NCBI GenBank assembly: GCA_977006965.1
Contig: OZ345368.1
Location: 434,001 to 498,000, forward strand
DNA length: 64,000 nucleotides
Source of the DNA: Phymatolithon calcareum
Lineage: Eukaryota; Rhodophyta; Florideophyceae; Hapalidiales
Direction of reading: 5' to 3'
The translations under genes were made by a program, and so were the position numbers. Position 1 is the stretch's first letter. Each line of letters starts with the position of its first letter. A model generated the notes under the pieces. It searched no databases and was not told the origin of the DNA. It saw nothing but the letters and a program-made list of their open reading frames with translations. This document shows, in pieces, positions 51,590-62,221 of the stretch.

Positions 51590-51960
51590 CCCTTGACAAG
51601 CTATTCCGGCAGGACAACGCTTTCGACAGAGTGCAAATGGAATTCCAACTTCGAAAAGGCACGAAAGGCTACTTTGGTACACAGCAGCCGTACGACAAAG
51701 AAGGAAAAGAAAGCAGTACTCGACCTGATGTCGGCGTGCGGCCATGAATCTAGAGACACACTCGTTCCCGAAATCGGCGGCAGAACATCAACGAATGTTG
51801 CAGCTCGGCCATCTCGTCATTGCAGAGGACATTTTCACGGCCATGGATGATTCGAGAAAAATCAGAGAAATATGAAGGCGGGGGTCCCACAAGGTTCCCC
51901 TATGAGCTCAAGTTTGTTCAATATCCTCATGGATACTTTAGCGGAACAGGTAACGGCCCT
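51590..51960 (+). pseudogene. LINE reverse-transcriptase fragments
   Basis: One frame shows a degenerate palm entry (KARKATLVHSSRTTKKEKKA, then VLDLMSACG, corresponding to motif A VLDLxSAYD). A nearby frame at 51872 reads KAGVPQGSPMSSSLFNILMD, motif B. The stretch between is shortened, so a deletion has removed part of the palm. The catalytic FADD motif is not visible. 51960-53200 contains only weak coding traces. Confidence 0.7.
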
Positions 51961-53219
51961 AACCTCAATGGACTTCGGTATGAGTCTTCATCCGAATCTG
52001 TGCGGGGATGTCATATTAATGACAAGGATTCTCGAGGAGCGCTCAGTACAGCCAGTTTGGTACCTTGCTTTTCGAATGTCCATGGTTTTCAGCATGAACA
52101 CGTGCTCACCACCAGAGGTATAGTGCTTAAACTGCCTCCGGGCACCTGTGCCAATATTTCGGTATGATACAGAGAGGAATGTTGAGGTCGCGTGTTCGAG
52201 TCCTGATGTCGAAAAAAACGGCAGTGATCAATTCAGAACACTAAAAGCGATTATTACCTTTCGCGCGGTCAGCGTTGTAGAACAATGAGAAGTTCCACGT
52301 GCTCTTCAAGAATGTCATCACACACCAATTAGTCCTGGTGACCCGTCATGACCGCTGGTTTCCCAAAACGGGGACTCATTTCTCTACACGTCAATCTCAG
52401 CAAATGCGGACAAGGCTGGAAAACGGTCGACATAGGAAGGCATCATCGAGGTAATGAGTAATGTGCACTCTGCGGATATTGAAATGTGGACGGTGTAGAA
52501 CCGGAAATGCCAGAGGCCGCCATGGGAATGGCCGGATATGCGTGGTCTAACAATGACAGCTCAGATGTGTGGGATTGAATGAAGAGGTTTACTTGGTCGT
52601 TGATCGATATCTATAATCCATCGTAGATACTCGATAGTAGACAGTGGATGAATGATCCTAGTTTCGATCCGGTCGATCCCCCGCACCTTCTGAGGTTGCT
52701 CGAAGAGCCTAAGAACTAAACAGAGACAACATACTACATTGAAGATGACCTACCGTGGGTAAGTAAGCGGGCACCCACAAGGGGAGCTAAGATAGCTTAC
52801 CAAGCTAACACGGCCCACGGTAAGCGACGGAGAATATATAGACTACTGGTCGGTAAATCTTGCGGCGACGAGGAACGAGAAAGGACAGTAACACTAACGA
52901 GACGGAACTCGAATTCGGCACAAGTACAGTCCGCACATGAGGAGCACCGCACCGGTATTGAAGAGGCGACCAGGACGTTATAGGTATTCGTCTTGCGAGC
53001 GCTTCTGTGGCTTCACAAAACAAGCAAGCCAGGAAATGTCCATCAATTGCAGACCGGTGACGGAGGAGTTCAGCAAACTGAATCCCGCAATCTACAGACG
53101 GATAGTAGCCTTGGCAAAATATCGGACGCATCGCTGGAGTGTCTAGCCAAAAAGGAAAGAGTCTCGATACGACGGGAAGACGGATGTTGCACTTCCACCG
53201 GCGGCACAAAAAATGCCAG

Positions 53220-54045
53220 CGAACATGGAAGACATCTGGCGGTCCGAATTTGAGTCCCGACATCGGAAACCACCGATCATCCTACTAAAGAACGGCGATG
53301 GGGACCCACACGCCTACCAGAGGGTTTCCATCAACTCCAACGTTCGGATCAATATTTGGGGCGAAGACAGTGGCACGCTCGATACTTTACACGAGCGCAG
53401 GAGCGGTGGGTTCATCGTTCGACGCCGAAATATTCGCGGCGGTCCGAGCTTTTGAGGCGATAAAACTACTGCAAATTCCATGTGGACAACACTTTCGCTG
53501 GTTTACCGACAGCATGAGCTCCCTGGATGCGCTGGCCGGACAGCAACGGATGACAAGAAATCTGTTGGATACAATGGAAACGCTGATGGATGGCATTATT
53601 TCCATCGAAGCAATTTGGATCCCAAGCCTTTGTGGGTTCCATGGCAACGAAAAAGCGGACGAACTTGCTCGACGAGGCACTACGAAGTCAATTCCGGTGG
53701 CACATCAACATTTACCCTTAACCCTAGAAGCCTCGCGGTCCATCATCAAACTGCACCATTCGCCCAAGCTAAGGAGATTACAGTTCCCTATTCCCTATTG
53801 GGACTGATGCTGTGGTGGAGCTTTTCGTGTTGCAACGTATACTGCGGTCTATGAAGATGGACCAAGAAACGGAATATGAATACAAAAGACTTACTCGGGC
53901 CCTCAGGGAGAGAAATTCGAATTAAGGAGATATTAGAAGCAGAGTAGAGAGATGAGTATCGAAAACAGCGAGAAGCTGCCCTGTTACTCAATTTGAGGCT
54001 TTGGGAGCTTTTAAAATAAATCAACATATATCCCCTCCTACCCTC
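53220..54045 (+). mobile_element. LINE 3' part with RNase H domain
   Basis: An RNase H domain at 53298-53807 (AEIFAAVRAFEAI, FRWFTDSMSSLDAL, IEAIWIPSLCGFHGNEKADE) is followed by a 3' UTR that ends gggagcttttaaaataaatc at about 54008-54045, the same 3' end as the LINE at 26565-30002. This links the RNase H-bearing type with that family. Confidence 0.8.
53298..53807 (+). pseudogene. LINE RNase H domain
   Basis: A 169-residue open frame. Glu in AEIFAA, Asp in WFTDSMSSL and Asp in NEKADELARRG occupy the catalytic acidic positions of RNase HI. The usual first Asp and the His (IPSLCG instead of IPxHCG) are altered. The related copy at 5590-5960 still reads PRHCG there. The domain removes RNA from the RNA-DNA hybrid during integration in RNase H-bearing LINE clades. 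The 5' parts of the element are decayed. Confidence 0.8.
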
Positions 54046-54135
54046 AGAGGTCAATATATGTCACAGGCGAGCTGTAGCTACCCTTAATCAGCTTGCCGCA
54101 GAATGTTGCGCCTGGTAGCAGGTTTTTGAGATGGT

Positions 54136-54354
54136 TTGGTTGATTACGACCCTATGCGCAAGGCGTGCTCTGTGCGAACCAAGGAGACCGTTGAGCATCT
54201 ACTCCTGCGCCGTAGTGGACGGGCGGTGTCAAGACGCCAGACTATTGGTAGAGTTGGCACCAAAATGGCAGAGGAAACTTGCAATGAGAAACCGCTAGAA
54301 GTACGCAAATTCGTGAACAATGAGGGGCTCTTTGAAAACATCCTCAGGCGCTAA
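54136..54354 (+). pseudogene. LINE C-terminal zinc-knuckle tail
   Basis: Reads YDPMRKACSVRTKETVEHLL, then RRSGRAVSRRQTIGRVGTKM and a helical end. It is homologous to 55105-55404. The pattern C-x2-C...E-x-x-x-H-L-x-x-x-C of zf-RVT tails is partly lost here. It is followed by an ataaaagagagaaagaaag tail. Confidence 0.65.
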
Positions 54355-55104
54355 TTTAAGTTAACGTTGTTTGCAATAAAAGAGAGAAAGAAAGAAAAAC
54401 GGGGACCGGGCATGGCGGGAAGCCTAGTCCGGTCACTTCTCTCCGTGCGCTCCCGATGGAGCACGGAGCCGACCATAACTTCTTGATATTCCTTCCGACT
54501 GTCTTCCGACACAGTGCTGTTTTCCAAATCTGGTCATCGGCGCTGGAGTATGAAGCGCCTCTCATCCAGAGCTAGTAAGACTGTCTCCAAATTTGCTGTC
54601 TTGCTATGAGAAACAGGTGGCAGTATGTCGGAATGCGGACGACAATGTCGCCGGTGCGCGGATCCGTTTACTAACGGGCGCTTACGTGTGAACCGAAAGA
54701 AGAGCTTGACCTTGTACAAGGCACGACAGGCTTGGTTTCGAAAATGGAATGCAGCTTAGAGCAGGGATAATAGCTTAGGATAGGGACTTGGATACGGACG
54801 AGACCTGCAAATGCAAACGACGAACTGGTTCTCCCCGAGCTCGCGACGCCAGGTACGGAAACTCGTCTGCCGCTATAAGCGAACGTATGTTCTTTACCGA
54901 TTTGGTGGATGGGTTGAATGAACAAGGGGTTTACCTTGACGAAATAGAATGGAATGACGTAAAATGATGATGATGATCCTCCTCAAAGTCGGCACTACTC
55001 AACTTCTAAAGTATAGGCTCGCAAAAAGATCTATACTACTCCATGAAACCCAGTGTAGAAAGAATAAGCGAAGACTCAACTGGTGTGCTTAGGTCGGTCT
55101 CGAG

Positions 55105-55404
55105 TTGAAGCACCTGGAGATCCTCGCGTACTCATCGAAACCCAAAAGTGCGACTTTTCACCACGGATGCAATATGGAAGTAATTCCGTACGATCCAGTG
55201 TGCAAGGCCTGTAATTCTGGTTCCAAGAAAACTACCGAACACCTAATCCTACGATGTGGTGGACGTTCCGCCTCACGACGAAAATATATTGGCCGAGTGG
55301 GAAAAAAGACTGTAGAAGAGGTATGCCGTGAGAGACCCCGAGAAGTACTCAAATTTCTGAACAATGAGATGCTGTTGCAAAACAGCTCTAGACGCTTACC
55401 ATAA
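55105..55404 (+). pseudogene. LINE C-terminal zinc-knuckle tail, better preserved
   Basis: The block YDPVCKACNSGSKKTTEHLI followed by LRCGGRSASRRKYIGRVGKK shows C-x2-C, H and C in the order of the zf-RVT domain that follows RT in many LINEs. A 3' UTR with caataaaaaaagaaagaaaa follows. The region 54355-55104 between the two copies has no other recognised feature. Confidence 0.7.
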
Positions 55405-55699
55405 GTGTGAGCGATCTTTCCGCAATAAAAAAAGAAAGAAAAGTGAGACACAGTGTGCGAAACGGAGCCACCTGAGATCTGTTGTTTCTTGTCCTCTCGA
55501 AAGTAGTTATGCCAGACCTCGAATATGCGACACCCGGCGCAAGCAAGAATTGACTAACGTTCCGAAAAGGAGACATAGATTTCGCCGTGTAATGGTGTAC
55601 CTCAGTACTAGAGGAATGGAGTTACGCGAGTATCCAGAATGGATCCAGTACATGAGCATCATGGAGGCCCGTAGATGCTTAGTAACGTACATCTATGAG

Positions 55700-55790
55700 A
55701 ACGGTCCTGAGGAAAGCAGCAACTGAGGTAGCTTTGCGCGTATATCCGTAAGACTCTGAGACTTTTAAAAAAACTTTGCCCTTTTGAGCA
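55700..55790 (+). mobile_element. LINE common 3' motif, short copy
   Basis: gcagcaactgaggtagcttt, atccgtaagactctgag and cttttaaaaaaactttgccc form the shared LINE 3' end seen at 6880-6950. Confidence 0.65.
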
Positions 55791-55933
55791 ACTCAGACAT
55801 CCTGCAAAGAAGAAAGACAGAACACGTGCTCGACGAATATCGTACCCTCGTAAAATAAACCAAAATTAAAGGTTTAATCCTCTCGTATTATCCATTCCTG
55901 GGGAAATATGGACGGAACATCGTATTTTTTGAA

Positions 55934-55952
55934 TATATATATATATATTTTT
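55934..55952. repeat. (TA)n tract
   Basis: About eight TA repeats within an AT-rich spacer. Confidence 0.85.
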
Positions 55953-56024
55953 ATTAAAATGAGTGAAAGTCAGTCCCTTTCGGGTGTTTAAAGCCATATT
56001 TCTTATTTTTATTTCTTTTTCTTT

Positions 56025-56360
56025 TATGCAGGTTTCGGAGTTGTCGAACAACTCCCCATCCTTACGTCTACAGTAGAATTTAACAGATACGAGAGGTATT
56101 TGATGTCACAGCAGCACAAAGCCGCACAAAGTACAGAGCTTCGGGGAGCTTAACATCTAAATCTCGACGCAAGCAATCCTCAGCCGCCGTACTTCAAAGG
56201 GATGACCCGGGTTGGAAACCATTTAGGATGCTCATGGTAGTTGGCCATCTCGCTACCTTCTTTCATCTCCTTCTGTTTTCTCTTCCAGCTTCCTTGAGCA
56301 TTGCGGCACAACACTCAGGGCGGAATCCATGTACTACCAAACTATCAGAAGGATATAGTC
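56025..56360 (-). repeat. Dispersed repeat, second copy
   Basis: Strongly similar to 25710-26045. See that entry for landmarks. The extended A/T-rich tail lies at its low-coordinate end, consistent with a minus-strand non-LTR 3' end. Confidence 0.65.
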
Positions 56361-58600
56361 TTCTCCCATGGGGAGGCCGGAGCATAGCTCTTGCCTTCCT
56401 GTACCAAATCCGCTTAAATTCGCAAGATTTCTTCGAAATCGAACGATGGTGGGGTTGAGTCTGGCCCTTCGAGCGTGGCGAGTTCTCGATTCGCCGAGTC
56501 CCAGGCGGGTGCGTTCGCGCCAGCCATTTCCCTTAGGATTACCGCCGAAATAAGCGCTTTGTGCAGCTCGATCGCTGTGGCCACTTGCGCCGCCGCGTGC
56601 ACGGGTGCTCGCGCCGGAAACTTGTCTTGAATCGTTTGTGGTTCATTCAGTCCGATCAGCCTCTATGCCCCCCTCGAATTTGTCGAAGCCATATTTCGAT
56701 GTATTCACTTCGAGTACCGGGCTCCAACACTAATCAAACTTACTTCTCTTCTCCTCTCCAGGCCCTGTTAATGATATATGGCGGGTTCTACAGAGAACGG
56801 GTATAGCATGTTCGCCGTATGCAGCAGGTATAGAATGCCGAACTTGAACAAGGAGCTGAGAAGTTTCATTCCCTTAAGAGAATGCAGCCCATTGATATTC
56901 TTGGCATTGTCTTACCGCCCAAAACACTCCTTTTTTTGGCCAGGAAACGAAGGAACCAGTCGGTGAACAACTACCCGAAATCCTTGTACTAAATTGTGTA
57001 AGTTTCACGCGCAGAAATTAGCACTGACGACAGCGCTGACCAGGACATTATCGCTTTATAATATTGATGAGGTGAGAATGAGGTGAGGTCGATCACGCAC
57101 AGTCTTGGTTCTGGATAGAAGCTGTATATACGTAATGAATCCATATGATGTCCATCGAAGGAATTGTTTGGCGAATGCGGTTGGTGCAAAAGTTTCATTC
57201 CACGACTGCAACTGGACGAGGTAGTCTTTTAATTAAATCCGCAGCTGACGGTGATCTTTTATTCATGGCTGGACTTGTGCGTAATGTATTATTCATATCC
57301 TTGAGATATGAGCGAGAAAGAGTCACGGTGATATTCGTTTTTTCGAAGGTCTATGAACTTTTCTGCTTTTGGTGCTATGTTGACGTTAAGGAACTTTTCA
57401 GCAGTCAACTCCCGTTCAGATAGCGGTATGCTTCGAGCTTCTTTCGATGCACCTATTGCACTTGTTCAGGAAAGCATCTTGATAAGCCAGGAGCACTGCC
57501 ACGCTCTACTTCGCTCAGTCGCACGTTTTCTCCCTCATTTCCGGACTCAAAGTCGGCCAAGGGGATGAGTAGTGCTCCTAACTTGTCCCCTGGGATCCAA
57601 AGTCGCATAAGTCTGCGAAGTCCCCGAGTTTTTACCGGAATATCGGCACCAAGAGTCCTTAATAGTTTTATTTTTAAATCTCGATGTATTTCTTGGCCTT
57701 TAAATGTTCTTCTCTGCGGAAAGCCTTTGAATTTCCCTTGGCAAACGAAATTCAATTTGGGCAGGACGTGTCTTCAACGGACGCGGAACTATGATTTGAT
57801 CATCGACTGGCCATGACTGAGCAAGGGAGCTCATCTTAGTATTGTTGTTTTTACTATCTGTGCGCGGTTGTAAGGCCGCGGCACGCTTTTTGCGAGGTCC
57901 ATAGACCATTTTACATTTATCGTGAGACGAAGAGGCCGTCGCGTTTCTTGTACGCGCTCGGAAGGCCGACACACGCTTTGCGTGATATCAACAGACCTTC
58001 AAGAATGTTTCCATAAGGCCGTCGCCCTACTTGTTAGAGACTAATAGAAACCTTCGCACTAGTTGCTGATGAGCGGTTGTTTTGCCAGACACTTGCAGCC
58101 CTTCAGTCCTTAATTCATTTTCCCTATATCTCAGATTCTCAATTGCAACTATGGGCTAAAATACCTTTTGTTCCGACGCCGTCTTCGTCCATCAATGTAT
58201 AGTTTCGATCCAAATCTATTTCAAGGGCATGCCATGCTTCCTAATAGCACTCTGCCTTGCGCAGGAAGGCACTCTTGCAACAGTGGAACATAGTTAATGT
58301 TTTAGTGGAATTATCTCTTTGTCTAACAATTTCGAATTAGGGGAAGAAAAGGAGAAGAAAGCATTTACATCTCATTTTCTTCGAAAAAGTACGTTATGGC
58401 CGTGTCCCCGTCCGCGTTTGCAAAATTGCAAAATTTTAAAATAGAATTCCGTTTCCACCACTTTGCTGCATTTATTTCGTACTTTCTGCCAGGGCATCTT
58501 AATGCGCCGAGTCACAATGCCCGCTCTCGTGACTCCCCCTGGAAAAGCAGATTTGAAACTATCGTGGAATGCTAGTTCTCCTGAGTTGTTCTACAAAAAT
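56361..58600. other. No gene firmly recognised
   Basis: Minus-strand frames at 57453-57972 overlap with a frame change and read a basic polypeptide, but neither has a recognised motif. Confidence 0.4.
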
Positions 58601-59135
58601 GGAAACCCGCAATGGAGCCTGACTTTGAAGATGTCACGCGTTTTGCAACTGCAGTAAACAGACTCCAGTGGAACGCGCGTGACACGATTGCGAGTCTCTT
58701 GCAAGTGATTGAGTCGGTATCGCACGTAGTCTATGAAAAACACGCGTGCCATGTACACCATGAAGGAGTAGGAGGATTTGTTGAAAGTGCAGTACAACCA
58801 AACACGCGAGTGAAGTAGTATAAGCATGCAAATTTGACCCGGGCGTTTCTGTTGCCTAATTTATTGGTCTCAAATGTGTGCCTCTCAAGAGGAACTGACC
58901 TTCCCTCGAATGGATGTCCTGCTTGCAAACGGAAGTTCTTCCTTTTGTATTCGGACAATCTGAAATTTACATTTGCGAGCTACTTCGTGTACTGAAGCAA
59001 AATTTATCTTCTTCGCATGTACAAGACTCGGGACTCTTGCCCACCCAGAGCGCAGATCATATTCATTCCTGTTCTAGTGCTGGAGAAAGAGGAACAAATG
59101 AATCTTAAGCAACTTACGGTACATGCTTATCACTG

Positions 59136-59698
59136 TTGATGCATTTGATTGATCCACGGAAATTAATGCGCGAACAAAATGAAACTTCGAGGCACAACAT
59201 CATGAAAGGGTTTGAAAAAACCGGGGCTTGGCCTTATAGTCCTGAAAAACTACAATCTCGGCCCTTGCCGAAGAGTGCAGATAATGTGCACGAGATTGTC
59301 TCATCTGATGATATGTGTAGTTTCCTGGAAATGAAGCGGATGAGCTGGGGATCAAAATCTACTGAGGTCTCCTTCAAAAGAGGGTTTACTGACACGACTA
59401 GCGGTGCCATTCTCACCTCGGAGGCTGCGATGGCCGCGTTGAGGTAGAAGGAGAAAGAAGAGTATAAGAAGAAACTAGAGAAGAACAAGAAAAGGGAAGA
59501 TAAGGGGCTGAAGTTACAAGGAAAAAGAGAAGTTGCGCTGCGACTTCGCGTTCTCATGGACAGGAAATCACTGGAATGGCGTGCGAAAAGGTTTGGTCTT
59601 GACATAACCAAAATGAAGCTCCCCCGCAGTATGGCTGAGCGCTGGGCAGTCGCCAGAGGTCGAACTCTGTGTAGGAAGCTCACCGTGCAGATGGATTG
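59136..59698 (+). pseudogene. Pogo/DDE_1-like transposase C-terminus
   Basis: The frame reads ETSRHNIMKGFEKTGAWPYS followed by PEKL. This corresponds to the 'I-x-x-x-F-x-x-T-G-I-x-P-(F/L)-N-P' segment that closes the catalytic domain of pogo-type transposases. A TAG at about 59445 is followed in frame by a Lys/Glu-rich helix and a basic end. The DDE residues are not visible upstream (58600-59130 has only broken frames). A polyadenylation-like aataaaattgcag lies at about 59775. The assignment rests on a single motif. Confidence 0.45.
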
Positions 59699-59776
59699 AG
59701 GTGGTGGTGCATCTGATTGATTTGGCTTTGTGCACAGCAGTCTTGTGTGCACATCAATTTCAGTGCTTGTTTCAAT

Positions 59777-61306
59777 AAAATTGCAGGTTATGATTTTTCA
59801 CAATTACCCTCTCGAACGCACGAGAATGCACGAAGCGATCTAGCTTTCGTGGAAGAATAAGGCGGGAATAATGCAAAACAGTTATTGGAAGGACATGTTA
59901 TTTATGGCGCTGAGCACAACTATCAATTTTGTTTTAAATTTTTGGATTTTGAACATATTTTAATCTTAAATTTTGAACGATTTTCCATAATTACCCGTAC
60001 CTGCTGTACAAATGAAAAGAGACAACAAGACAAAAGTACAGTAATTAGTAATTAGTTACACATCAACGCAAGAGACAGCTACAGAAAGTAGCTCTATATC
60101 AACAAATACTAACAAGAGAAAACATTGCATAAGACATATACAGCAAGTAGTGTCTAGAGCATAGAGTAGAGTATAACCTCCTCAGTTGGGTAGCGTCCTG
60201 TAGACGCGCGACTTGCCCGGCGAATATTTGGGCAACCGTGCTGTCACGCGCCGGCTACAACAGCTGGAGCGTCCTCGGGCCAAGCGCTGAGAAGACGAAG
60301 AAGCGCCGGCGCCAAGCGTACTGTCGAAAAGACATCGCTGTCATCCGCCCACTCTTTGTGCATTGCCTGTGCTAATTTTCCCTGGCCTGGCGCTCTCTTT
60401 CAGAGACTCCAAGACCTTATTCCATTCTTCCACTGCTCTGTGCGTCGAGCTCGTTCCCTTCGCTTTTGCTTCCCGTGCTCCTTCTGAATGGCGACGCTGA
60501 GTTTCGGAGCGCTGAGGTTGCTGAGGTCTCTCCTGTGGCGGTTGCTACAAAACTCTTTGTAAAGCTTTTAACCGAAACTCTTCCTTGAAAGGGTAGCACG
60601 ATAAGACAGACTCGTTTTCCGGCTCAAAAAGTCGAATATCCTGTCACAGGAGCTCTGAGAGACAGGATAGAGAAACCTCATTTCACATTCTCGTTCTCCA
60701 GCTCTTGACGAGACATGAAAAAAAGAAGTAGTGCTCGATTCAGAGCCAAGTAACCTTGCCAATACTTGATGCATATCAGGCAAGCCCAAGGAATAGATAA
60801 TTGCGCTCAAGAAGGAATTTGCAAGAATACAGCGCATCAGCATTGATAAAGGACAGGATTTGGGGGGAGAGGAAGAGGTGAAGTCTCTCCAAGAATAGAT
60901 ATTTCTTGAAGAGAACAAACGAAAGAAACTATATCAAAATTATATTCACAATACTCTGTACAATCAGTTCAAAAAAAATGTTTCATACAAAAATTCTATT
61001 CGACGCGCACATGGGCCAAATGCCATTTTTTACATACGGGTGCCCTGCGCGAAGTTATGGCGCGCAGTATGATTATCGTTAAATTTCGAAGCACCCAAGA
61101 AACATGAATCATCCAGTTATATGCTCCTATTCAGGAACGGGAAGAGTCATCTATCCAATGAGACATACATAGGCGCAGACGGTGACAAACAGATAGGCAA
61201 ACAAGATGAGGCCCTCGTGGTCAGAGGCAAAACAATTTCAAACAAAAGAATATACTTTTATTTAAACTTTTCGAGAGTACTAACTTGTTCTGATCCATAA
61301 TATTAT
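59777..61306. other. No gene recognised
   Basis: AT-rich with short ORFs. The longest (60568-60918, minus) lacks motifs. Confidence 0.4.
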
Positions 61307-61900
61307 TCATAGATTGAATATTACAGTCATTGAAGTTGTCGCACAGTGCACAATTCGTGTTGTTGGCAAGGGCATGCCAAGCGTGCAACTGTTGCGGGGT
61401 GGGCACTTCAGCAGTACTGATGGCGGGTATGCCTCAGATGAGGCGTTGTTCTCTTCACGATCGACAAAATTGTTGGCAGGAGAAGAAACAACTCCGGTTT
61501 CCCTCTGTTGCACGATTCGCACAAATTCTACGCTGAGAGGAGCTTCTTTCGGACTCGTCCGCGGAGATTCCAGTGTGGGAGTTCTCGCTGAAAAATGGCT
61601 CGCCTGCCCAAATTTTAGAGAAACACCGGCGGTAATCGCCATACGGAGAGCCCATAAAGCTTGAACCCTTGCACGGACGACATGGAAAGACCGCAGAATT
61701 TCCGTGAGCTTCTGCTCGGCGAGGTTGTGCCTGCGTCGCTCTAGAAAGTCTTTGTTCGGATGGGAGTTAAGCGACGAAACCTCTTTCCAAATGAAGGCCG
61801 TTTCAGTTACGAGCCACTCCATTGGACTTGCTGTGTGCGGCTTGTAAAAATGGTGGATTTTGCGGTTGGTAGTTGATTGAGTTGATGGTTGATCGTTCAT
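61307..61900 (-). CDS. Hypothetical protein
   Basis: A 197-residue intronless ORF from the ATG at 61900. It shows a helical segment (MEWLVTETAFIWKEVSSLNS, then KDFLERRRHNLAEQKLTEIL) and a Ser/Pro/Thr-rich C-terminal half. No family is recognised. A TATA-like agtctatatagac lies 18-30 bp upstream in minus sense, matching the core of the box in front of the 30722-31348 gene. That supports transcription and weakly hints at a shared gene type, although the proteins do not visibly align. Confidence 0.45.
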   Translation of the reverse strand: MNDQPSTQSTTNRKIHHFYKPHTASPMEWLVTETAFIWKEVSSLNSHPNKDFLERRRHNLAEQKLTEILRSFHVVRARVQALWALRMAITAGVSLKFGQASHFSARTPTLESPRTSPKEAPLSVEFVRIVQQRETGVVSSPANNFVDREENNASSEAYPPSVLLKCPPRNSCTLGMPLPTTRIVHCATTSMTVIFNL

Positions 61901-61917
61901 TAGTCGGCCGGGTCCGG

Positions 61918-61929
61918 TCTATATAGACT
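61918..61929 (-). promoter_or_regulatory. TATA-like box
   Basis: tctatatagact on the plus strand, upstream of the ORF at 61900. The very short distance to the ATG implies a minimal 5' UTR or a downstream start. Confidence 0.45.
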
Positions 61930-62221
61930 CAATGAAAAAGTGTAGAACTTCTTTCTACAGTGCCAGGCGCATTACTGACAAAAGAAGAAGACACGCATTT
62001 AAAGCAGACATCTTATTTCACAAGTCTTTTATGAATGCAGAGCTACCAAGAGAAGGATCAGGCTGCAAACCTCAAGAACAGAGTCTGGAAGCAGAAAAAC
62101 CATGTCCGCAGATGCAGAAGTATCCACAGCGTTTTAACGAACAATCTCTACACTGTGACTACCATAATAGCTCAAAACTTATGAATATGACAATGTGTAC
62201 ACGTTTAAATATCATTAGCAT

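Noticed and set aside
52185-52215. tRNA-like T-arm (gtgttcgagtcctg)
   Set aside because: The flanking bases do not pair into a T stem and no acceptor or anticodon arm could be found.
57453-57972. Two overlapping basic minus-strand frames, possibly one frameshifted gene
   Set aside because: One opens with a non-ATG codon and neither shows a recognisable domain. Insufficient support for a pseudogene call.
59234-59752. 172-residue minus-strand frame rich in Ser/Phe/Leu
   Set aside because: Antisense of a Lys/Glu-rich plus-strand transposase tail. The composition is the mirror of that sequence.
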